Shown here: piece after piece, positions 58,871-64,000 of the stretch
How positions within the stretch are numbered: the first letter of the stretch is position 1
How the letters are laid out: every line of letters starts with the position of its first letter
Source of the DNA: Streptomyces sp. NBC_00459
Lineage (GTDB): Bacteria > Actinomycetota > Actinomycetes > Streptomycetales > Streptomycetaceae
DNA: 64,000 nucleotides
Assembly (NCBI RefSeq): GCF_036013955.1
Contig: NZ_CP107903.1
Coordinates: 3,038,001 to 3,102,000, forward strand
Direction: 5' to 3'
Notes under the pieces: model-generated
What the model was told of the DNA's origin: nothing
What the model saw: only the letters and a program-made list of their open reading frames with translations
Database searches by the model: none
Made by a program: the position numbers and the translations under genes

Positions 58871-59034
58871 CTGGGGAGCTCAGCGACGACATCCTCGGAC
58901 ACTCCGACCCACCACCCTCGCCACCACCGACCTGTCGCTCCCGCAACCGCTGAACAACAACAGCGGCACGAAGCAGGGCGTCCACCTCTATGACAGGCAC
59001 ATTCCCCGCCTCAGAGTCGTCTATGTGTGCATTA
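58768..59034. other. Non-coding end of the serine-recombinase element
   Basis: This stretch lies between the recombinase start and the element's right inverted repeat. Apart from the small frame at 58727-58870 no gene is supported. It should contain the recombinase promoter and binding sites. Confidence 0.4.
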
Positions 59035-59044
59035 CGGCTTGCTC
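59035..59044 (-). repeat. Right inverted repeat of the serine-recombinase element
   Basis: CGGCTTGCTC, the exact inverse of the repeat at 56548-56557. The interrupted transposase frame resumes 5 nt later. Confidence 0.7.
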
Positions 59045-59048
59045 CTTG

Positions 59049-59167
59049 AACGGACGATCAACAGGCTGAAGCAGTCCCGGGCGGTGGCCACCCGTTATGA
59101 CAAGCGCGGCTACGTCTTCCTCGGCACCGCAACCACCGCAGCTCTACTGATCTGGCTTCGGAGTTGA
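59049..59167 (+). pseudogene. IS5-family transposase, 3' part
   Basis: The frame reads RTINRLKQSRAVATRYDKRG followed by YVFLGTATTAALLIWLRS and a TGA. It supplies the final catalytic-Glu region and normal C-terminus of the transposase begun at 55722. On its own it has no start. Confidence 0.85.
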
Positions 59168-59176
59168 GTCCCGGCC

Positions 59177-59407
59177 TCACAAAGCGATCGGCCGATGTGC
59201 CAGGGCCTGATCGACCACCTCATCAGCCGAAAGATCCCGCTCCGAAGGCCAGAAGATCAAGCCACTGACGTGCCCAGACGGGCAAGCCAGGGTTCTGTCG
59301 AGCCTGCCCAGCCAACCGGCCACCTCGTCATCGGAGGCGCAGCCCGCATCCATGACGCGCTGCACCAGCGCGACTGCCTCCGCACGGCTCATCTCCACTG
59401 CACTCAC
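59177..59407 (-). CDS. Colicin/pyocin (E9)-type immunity-like protein carried by the IS
   Basis: The 76-residue acidic product aligns by eye with DNase-colicin immunity proteins: SRAEAVALVQRVMDAGCASD for helix 1, VAGWLGRLDRTLACPSG for helix 2, then SGLIFWPSERDLSADEVVDQ and the closing ALAHRPIAL (the Im signature DLIFYP..ELTPEEIVxxxxxWR type). GTG 59407 follows GGAAGGG by 4-5 nt. It lies between the transposase end and the right terminal repeat, convergent with the transposase, so it is a passenger of the IS. No cognate nuclease toxin is seen. Confidence 0.75.
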   Translation of the reverse strand: MSAVEMSRAEAVALVQRVMDAGCASDDEVAGWLGRLDRTLACPSGHVSGLIFWPSERDLSADEVVDQALAHRPIAL

Positions 59408-59443
59408 CAGGCCCTTCCACCACAGCCACCGTAGTGGGACCAG

Positions 59444-59465
59444 TGATCGCCCGGACAGGTCCTAG
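59444..59465 (-). repeat. Right end of the IS: inverted repeat and target duplication
   Basis: The 18-bp right terminal repeat (59444-59461) is followed by CTAG (59462-59465), the second copy of the target duplication. Confidence 0.8.
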
Positions 59466-60457
59466 GCGGCCTGTGCGTGCTCGACGCGCCGCTTCCCGCG
59501 TTTCCCGGGCCGCGCCCTGCGCGCCCTGACCGCCAGTACGGTCCCCACCACGCCGAACACCACGACGACCACCGCCATGAGCCACGGCAGCGCGAAGAAC
59601 GACACGCTCGCCGACTCCCGGGTGTCCTTGGCGTACGCCGTCAACGTGACGTCGCCCCAGTCGAGTTGGGGTGCGCCGTGCCAGGGTTCGGTGAGCTGGA
59701 CCCGTTGGCCGGGCAGCAGCTCGGAGGGGATCTTGGTGAGGTCGCGGGCCATCAGCGTACGGCCGAACAGGCCCTGTGCCCGCACCTCCACCCGGGGGTC
59801 GAGAGTGACGTTCCCGGTGTTGTGGAGGGTGTAGGAGATCGTGGCGGTGCTGTCGCCGAGGCCGGGGACGAGGGGCTGGTGGTGGCTGATTCTGACCTTC
59901 TCGACGGTGATCGCGGAGACGGCGGGCCCGTTCACGCGCAGATAGATCCGCGCCCCGACCGCCCGCTGCACCCCGAGTGCCAGTGAGCCGTCGCCCGTGT
60001 CGATCCGTTCGTCGAGGGCGACCAACGCGCCCACGTGGTCGCCTGGTTCGGCCCCTTCGGGCACCCGGAGGGTGAAGGGGACGGTGACCGACTTGTGCGC
60101 GGGCACGGTGACCCGGGACTTCGCGGGCCGCGCCCAGGCGCCGACGCCGCGCTGCTTCTCGTGGAGGGTGCGTACGGCGAACCCGCCGTCGCGCGCGGTG
60201 TTGTAGGCGTCGGCCGCGTACAGCCGGAAGGTGAGCGGCTTGTCCGTCTTGTTGGCGACGGTGACCTTGTCCTCGACCGTCGTACCGGGATCGGCGGAGA
60301 GGTAGAAGTACGGGCGCTGCGCCACGGCGGAGGAGATGGGGAAGACCGACCAGCTGCCGTTGTCGGCGGCCCGGGCGGGGGCGGACGTCAGGAGTGACGT
60401 ACCGAGCGCCGCCAGCAGCAGCATGGGCAGCGCGAGAAGGACGTACGGCTTGCGCAT
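59462..60457 (-). CDS. WxL-type peptidoglycan-binding membrane protein (DUF916-like)
   Basis: This cell-surface protein has 331 residues. A signal peptide runs to about residue 30 (ending ARAADN). The external DUF916-like domain follows, with YFYLSADPGTTVEDKVTVANKTDKPLTFRLY in outline and a second beta-sandwich from about 160 (AISYTLHNTGNVTLDPRVEV). A C-terminal transmembrane helix (about 288-310) ends in a strongly basic tail RARRARPGKRGKRR. The ATG at 60457 is chosen. It is the last gene of a three-gene cluster. Its stop codon is supplied by the duplicated CTAG of the IS. Confidence 0.8.
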   Translation of the reverse strand: MRKPYVLLALPMLLLAALGTSLLTSAPARAADNGSWSVFPISSAVAQRPYFYLSADPGTTVEDKVTVANKTDKPLTFRLYAADAYNTARDGGFAVRTLHEKQRGVGAWARPAKSRVTVPAHKSVTVPFTLRVPEGAEPGDHVGALVALDERIDTGDGSLALGVQRAVGARIYLRVNGPAVSAITVEKVRISHHQPLVPGLGDSTATISYTLHNTGNVTLDPRVEVRAQGLFGRTLMARDLTKIPSELLPGQRVQLTEPWHGAPQLDWGDVTLTAYAKDTRESASVSFFALPWLMAVVVVVFGVVGTVLAVRARRARPGKRGKRRVEHAQAA

Positions 60458-60532
60458 GGGTGCGGACCCCCGCGGAAGAGGTAGGTGGACGGGCGGGTGC
60501 GCGCCCGGCCACCGGATGACCAACAGCCTTAC

Positions 60533-60577
60533 AGGTGCAGGTTGTTCACGTGCGGGTGGTTCATGTGCAGGTTGTTC
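60533..60577. repeat. Three imperfect 15-bp tandem repeats
   Basis: CAGGTGCAGGTTGTT, CACGTGCGGGTGGTT and CATGTGCAGGTTGTT follow each other directly between two genes of the WxL cluster. No function is evident. Confidence 0.6.
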
Positions 60578-60619
60578 CGATGAGCGTGTTCCGACGAGCG
60601 TTGTCCGGACGGACGTCGC

Positions 60620-61969
60620 TCAGGTGAGGGTGAGGGTGAGCAGGCCGGAGTACGTGCCCGGCGGGGTGAACGCCGGTACGTCCAGCGACAGTCCGGCGTC
60701 GACGGTGAACTCACCGCCGGTGACCGTTCCGTCGGGTGTGGAGGCCAGGGTGGCTCCCGTACCGCCCACCACACCGGGCGAACCGGGCTGGCAGGTGCTG
60801 GGACTTCCGGCCTTCGTCGCGCAGGCCGGGGTCCAACTGAGCTTGTTGGCATCGATCTTGGCGCCGGGTCCGGTGAAGTCGGTGACCTTGCCTGTCAGGG
60901 ACCAGCCCGCGGGTCCGCCGCGGAAGTCCTTGACGGTCACCGTCTGCAGCGGGGCCGTGGAGGGCCCGCCCTTGCCGAAGTCGACCGCCGACAGCTGGAC
61001 GGCGTCCCCGGCCTGGGTCATGGACAGGACACCGGCTCTGACGGTGGTGGTGAGCTTCTGGCTGTTGTCGGGAATGGGCGTGTTGTCGATGACCACGTAG
61101 GCGGCCGGACCGGCGCCCTTGGTGTCGCTCCACGCGCTGCCCTCGTACGCCACGACCCCGGTCGTCGTCTTGTCGCTGACGGCGAGGGTGCCGCTGAAGG
61201 CGCCCTGGGAGTCGGCGGTCACGGTCGCGGTGTCGGCGGTCTGGGCGGACCCGGACCGGCCGGCGAGTGTGACCGTGGCACCGGCGGTGAAGTTGGCGCC
61301 GTTCACGGTGACGTTGGCCCCGGGCGCTCCGGAGGCCGAACCCAGGGTGATGGCACGGGTGTTGGTCTGGGTCCCGTCCGTTGCCGTGATCGTCACGGAT
61401 CCGGGCGCGGGCGGGGTGATGACCGTGCACGGGGTGTCCAGCTCAAGGATGTAGCTGGTGTGGATGTTGTAGTCACCGGGCGAGAGCGTGATGTCGCCGG
61501 GCGCGGTGACCGTGAAGGTACCGGTCATCGAGAACGGCGGGAAAGCGCCCTTGCCGGGCACGGGTTCGTTCTTCTTGGGCCCCGTGACGGTGACGTCGCC
61601 GGTCTGCGCTCCGCTCAGGACGACCTTTCCGGTGGGCGTCATGATGTCGGCGGGCAGCGCGAGATCGGTGGGGTTGCTCGCGGCCGGCTTGACCACCGTG
61701 TACGTCACGGTGACGGTGTCGCCGACCTTGGGTGTCATGTTGTCCACCGTGATCTGCGCGGTGGTGGTGCCGTCGATCGGCGGAAGGCCCGCGATGGGCG
61801 GCGGTACGCAGTGCGTGGCGAAGTCCACGGGAACGGACGCCGTGGCGGCTGCTCCGGCCGGGACGGCCAGCGCACCGCCCGCGGCGACCGCGAGTGCGGT
61901 CGCCCCGAGCAGCGCGACCAGGCGTCGTCGTCTTCGACCGGTCGAACCCATGGATGCCGTGTTGGCCAT
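60620..61969 (-). CDS. Secreted beta-sandwich surface protein with WxL-like C-terminus
   Basis: The 449-residue exported protein has a signal peptide (RRRRRLVALLGATALAVAAG...GAAA, about 1-40). A first beta-domain has paired cysteines (ATHCVPPP, DTPCTVITPP). An IPT/Ig-like unit around 195-260 (ITLGSASGAPGANVTVNGAN) follows, then a final domain with WTPACATKAGSPSTC and YSGLLTLTLT, resembling the WxL anchoring module. No LPXTG motif or C-terminal helix is present, so attachment would be non-covalent, perhaps through the adjacent DUF916-like protein. The ligand is unknown. Confidence 0.75.
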   Translation of the reverse strand: MANTASMGSTGRRRRRLVALLGATALAVAAGGALAVPAGAAATASVPVDFATHCVPPPIAGLPPIDGTTTAQITVDNMTPKVGDTVTVTYTVVKPAASNPTDLALPADIMTPTGKVVLSGAQTGDVTVTGPKKNEPVPGKGAFPPFSMTGTFTVTAPGDITLSPGDYNIHTSYILELDTPCTVITPPAPGSVTITATDGTQTNTRAITLGSASGAPGANVTVNGANFTAGATVTLAGRSGSAQTADTATVTADSQGAFSGTLAVSDKTTTGVVAYEGSAWSDTKGAGPAAYVVIDNTPIPDNSQKLTTTVRAGVLSMTQAGDAVQLSAVDFGKGGPSTAPLQTVTVKDFRGGPAGWSLTGKVTDFTGPGAKIDANKLSWTPACATKAGSPSTCQPGSPGVVGGTGATLASTPDGTVTGGEFTVDAGLSLDVPAFTPPGTYSGLLTLTLT

Positions 61970-62122
61970 GGTTGCCCCCTCTGAGGGATGCGGGCGCAGC
62001 GGCTCGTCTGCGCCGACAGGGGGCCATTGATGTGCAGGCCGTGTGAGAAGTCAATGCAATCGCACGGAATAACGTGCGATCACAGCAAGCGAACTGACGA
62101 CCCATCAGTTCACTGCGGCAAA

Positions 62123-62156
62123 GGCCGGCGCCGCCGTGGAGCAGGCGACGCCGGCC
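62123..62156 (-). terminator. Terminator hairpin in the surface-protein cluster
   Basis: GGCCGGCG at 62123-62130 pairs perfectly with CGCCGGCC at 62149-62156. An A-run on the left and TTT on the right flank the stem. It lies about 40 nt past the stop of the 164-residue gene. Confidence 0.65.
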
Positions 62157-62192
62157 GTTTCACCCGAGGTGGGGCGAGGAGGCGGGCCGTCA

Positions 62193-62687
62193 CTAGAAGA
62201 CGAACGGTCCCGGTGACTGGTTCGCGGTCGGGGTACAGGTCACGGTGATGCCGAAGAGCACCATCTTGAGGGTGCCGCCGCCCGCTTCAAGGCTGTCGCC
62301 GGAGGCGACGGTGCCGGTCAGCGGGCCGACGGTGACCGTGGCACCGGTGGCCGTGGCCGGGTTCTTGGTACCGGTGAAGGCCGTGGTACCGCCCGTCGCC
62401 TTCGCCAGGGTCAGCGTGGAGGCGATCGAGTCGGCGGCGAGAGCGAGTGGAGCGGTGATGTTGGAGCTGACGGTGATCGTGGCCGAGGTGCCGTCCTGCA
62501 GGACGGTGAGAGTTGTCGAACCGCCGCCGAAGAACCCGCAGCTGTAGGTGACTGTCGCGGAGGTGGGGGTGACCGCCGCGGCGGTCGGCGCGAAGGCCAG
62601 ACCGGTGACGGCGAGCGAGCCCGCCGCGAATACCGCACCGATACCGAGCCGCCTGCGCGCAGGCAGGCGTACTGTCGTGCTTCTCAT
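62193..62687 (-). CDS. Small secreted beta-rich surface protein
   Basis: The family is not recognised. The 164-residue product has a signal peptide (ARRRLGIGAVFAAGSLAVTGLAFAPTAAA, about 9-37). The mature domain of about 125 residues has two cysteines (YSCGFFGG and VTCTPTAN) placed to join its ends. It is Thr/Ala/Gly-rich with alternating beta-strand pattern. The ATG at 62687 is preferred to an upstream extension of poor coding character. It is the first gene of the WxL-type cluster and probably one of its displayed proteins. Confidence 0.7.
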   Translation of the reverse strand: MRSTTVRLPARRRLGIGAVFAAGSLAVTGLAFAPTAAAVTPTSATVTYSCGFFGGGSTTLTVLQDGTSATITVSSNITAPLALAADSIASTLTLAKATGGTTAFTGTKNPATATGATVTVGPLTGTVASGDSLEAGGGTLKMVLFGITVTCTPTANQSPGPFVF

Positions 62688-62936
62688 CGATCGGATTCCC
62701 TTCCCTGGTACGGGAATTGCCATGTGGGGAATTGCGATGTGGGGGGTACGGCGGCCGGGTGCGGTCAGCCGCGGGGCGGGTGCGGGGCGCCGCGCGGGGG
62801 AATCTGACGGTCCGTCGGAAGAGCGGGTTCCATTGATGCGTGGGTTGCTCGCGATTGCAATAGACACTCTGCGAGTTCTTTCGGGGCGCCGCGAAAGTGG
62901 CCGAAGACCAACCCTCGTCCCGGCGCCCCGACCACC

Positions 62937-63296
62937 TCACCCGGCGGACACCGTCACCCGCACCACGCCGTCCGGCGCGGCCACGTGCACCGGGGTCGCG
63001 GGCCCACCCAGATCCCGTACGACGGCCAGGTCCCCCGCCGACACACCCTCCGCACCGGTCACGACGGCCGCCGCCTCAAGCGACTTCGCGCCCGACGCCA
63101 CCGCCATGGCCACCGCCGTCTGGAGCGCGCTCAGCTTCAGCGAGTCGAGGTCGACCGTGCCGGCGACATACGTACGTCCGGTCTCGTCCCGTACGGCTGC
63201 CCCCTCGGGGACGCCGTTGCGGGCCCGGGCGGAGCGGGCGAGGGTGACGATCTTGCGGTCCTCGGGATCGAGGTCGGGCGCGTTGCTCTCGGTCAT
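62937..63296 (-). CDS. Cytidine-deaminase-like protein lacking catalytic motifs
   Basis: The 119-residue product keeps the overall pattern of small tetrameric cytidine deaminases: DRKIVTLARSARARNGVPEG, then AAVRDETGRTYVAGTVDLDS. Where the catalytic CAE or HAE should follow, it has LSALQTAVAMAVASG, and no PCxxC is present. It is thus probably not a deaminase. Such proteins are typically encoded beside era in Streptomyces. ATG 63296 is chosen over a weaker upstream extension. Confidence 0.75.
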   Translation of the reverse strand: MTESNAPDLDPEDRKIVTLARSARARNGVPEGAAVRDETGRTYVAGTVDLDSLKLSALQTAVAMAVASGAKSLEAAAVVTGAEGVSAGDLAVVRDLGGPATPVHVAAPDGVVRVTVSAG

Positions 63297-63434
63297 GCCA
63301 TGAGCATACTTACGCGGTTTGTCCCCTGCTGAGGCCACCTGAGGCTTCATGACACAAGGAAGTCACACAAGAACAGGTATCAGGTACGGGCGATCAGGGC
63401 ATGACCCAGGAACCGCGAGCCATGAGGAGGCGTT

Positions 63435-63542
63435 ATGAACCGCCAGACCCGCATCCGCGTCATCCGTCGGCCCAGCGCTCCTTCGCCCCGCGACCTCCCC
63501 ATCGACCGCAGGACGCCCTCGGGCCGCATCCTGCCGTACTGA
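63435..63542 (+). CDS. Candidate 35-residue basic peptide
   Basis: A short open frame begins MNRQTRIRVIRRPSAPSPRD and ends RTPSGRILPY. GAGGAGG lies 4 nt before the ATG, one of the best ribosome sites in the window. It is very basic (Arg-rich) and has no membrane segment. It lies between two minus-strand genes and on the opposite strand to them. Function unknown. Confidence 0.5.
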   Translation: MNRQTRIRVIRRPSAPSPRDLPIDRRTPSGRILPY

Positions 63543-63564
63543 GGGCCTGTCCGGCCATGTCCCG

Positions 63565-63924
63565 TCAGGGCCGGTCGAGCCGCAACCGCTCCGCGCGCGG
63601 CAGACCGGCCACCACCAGGTCGTACGAGTCCTCGATCAACTCCCGTACGAGCTGATCGGGCAACTCCCCGTCCACCGTCACCGTGTTCCAGTGCCGTTTG
63701 TTCATGTGGTACCCGGGGATGATCAACCCCGGGTGATCGGCGCGCAGCCGGATCGCGTCCTCCGGGTCGCACTTCAGGTTGACCTTCAGGGGCAGGCTGA
63801 CCGTCCAGGACAGGGCGAACATCTTGCCCAGCACCTTGAAGACCGAGATCTCCGGGCTGAACGGGAAGTCCTCGACAGCGGAGTTGAAGGACAGACAGAA
63901 GGCACGCAGTTCCTGCGGAGTCAC
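63565..63924 (-). CDS. MmcQ/YjbR-family protein
   Basis: This small cytoplasmic protein of 119 residues has the CyaY-like double-wing fold of the YjbR family: FPFSPEISVFKVLGKMFALS, VNLKCDPEDAIRLR, PGYHMNKRHWNTV and a final helix ELIEDSYDLVVAGL. Its GTG start overlaps the stop of the gene upstream. The biochemical role is unknown; DNA binding is suggested for some members. Confidence 0.9.
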   Translation of the reverse strand: MTPQELRAFCLSFNSAVEDFPFSPEISVFKVLGKMFALSWTVSLPLKVNLKCDPEDAIRLRADHPGLIIPGYHMNKRHWNTVTVDGELPDQLVRELIEDSYDLVVAGLPRAERLRLDRP

Positions 63925-64000
63925 GCCTCGCCCCTCTCCCTCTCCGGGCCCTTGGCCTTCTCCTTCGTCCTCTCCTTCGTCTTCTTCTCCTCTTCCGGTG
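63921..64000 (-). CDS. C-terminal end of a gene that begins outside the window
   Basis: The frame reads PEEEKKTKERTKEKAKGPER and ends ERGEA before a TGA that overlaps the YjbR GTG. The highly charged Lys/Glu tail is typical of the end of streptomycete CBS-domain hemolysin/CorC-type membrane proteins, which often precede this gene. Too little is visible to be sure. Confidence 0.5.
   Translation of the reverse strand, partial: PEEEKKTKERTKEKAKGPERERGEA

Larger units (their letters stand above)
56545..59047 (-). mobile_element. Serine-recombinase element inserted in the transposase gene
   Basis: About 2.5 kb of DNA divides the transposase codons ..KKRNAVE and RTINRLK... The ends carry 10-bp inverted repeats, GAGCAAGCCG at 56548-56557 and CGGCTTGCTC at 59035-59044. 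A GA dinucleotide at both junctions (56543-56544 and 59048-59049) could be the crossover core. The element contains one large recombinase gene and a possible small overlapping frame. Removing it restores a continuous transposase frame. Confidence 0.75.
55678..59461 (+). mobile_element. IS5-family insertion sequence, interrupted and carrying a passenger gene
   Basis: The ends are 18-bp inverted repeats matching at 16 positions: GACCTGTCCGCCCGATCA at 55678-55695 and the complement of GACCTGTCCGGGCGATCA at 59444-59461. Both ends are flanked by CTAG (55674-55677 and 59462-59465), a target duplication. The element contains a transposase split by a second element (56545-59047) and a colicin-immunity-like gene near the right end. 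Without the insert it would be about 1.28 kb. Confidence 0.85.

Overview
The window looks like chromosomal DNA of a Streptomyces or close relative. It is GC-rich with G/C-ending codons, uses GTG and TTG starts, and is full of Tat and lipoprotein exports, SARP-free two-component/ABC pairs, FadR-type GntR control and SigE-family ECF sigma factors. The leuA, M4-protease and era genes are of streptomycete type. No tRNA, rRNA or CRISPR array was seen.

Layout. 0-9 kb: a secreted M4 metalloprotease, a membrane-anchored hypothetical, an acyltransferase-3/SGNH protein, and a cobalamin riboswitch that leads a three-gene vitamin B12 uptake operon (permease, ATPase, lipoprotein). 9-18 kb: a NarL-type two-component pair next to an ABC exporter, a Tat-exported TIM-barrel-like protein, a class A beta-lactamase, a protein-tyrosine-phosphatase-like protein and a SigE-family sigma factor with a membrane partner. 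17.5-25.3 kb: a FadR regulator divergent from a Dpp/Opp-type ABC importer (one permease is fused to its ATPase) that ends in a DapA/NanA-family lyase.

25.3-38.9 kb is an accessory island. It holds a decayed tyrosine integrase running into a 15-copy GCCGTT microsatellite, two small immunity-type genes, a 2771-residue Rhs protein with ricin-B, HINT and C-terminal deaminase-toxin domains, and a divergent 1196-residue DNRLRE/FG-GAP surface protein. It ends against a secreted sialidase, so it may have split an older sialic-acid locus (lyase and importer on one side, sialidase on the other).

40-53 kb: an MmpL transporter with its own sensor/regulator pair, a TerB-like protein, leuA with a four-leucine leader peptide and attenuator, an M4 protease with its emfourin inhibitor, a GH1 glucosidase with an MFS partner, and era. 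53.5-55.7 kb: an ammonium transporter and PII protein behind an 11-bp-periodic array of GlnR-like half-sites. 55.7-59.5 kb: an IS5-family element whose transposase is interrupted by a serine-recombinase element, and which carries a colicin-immunity-like passenger. The IS sits in a CTAG shared by the stop codons of two convergent genes. 59.5-64 kb: a WxL-type cell-surface cluster, then a cytidine-deaminase-like gene, a YjbR gene and the tail of a further gene, which usually lie beside era.
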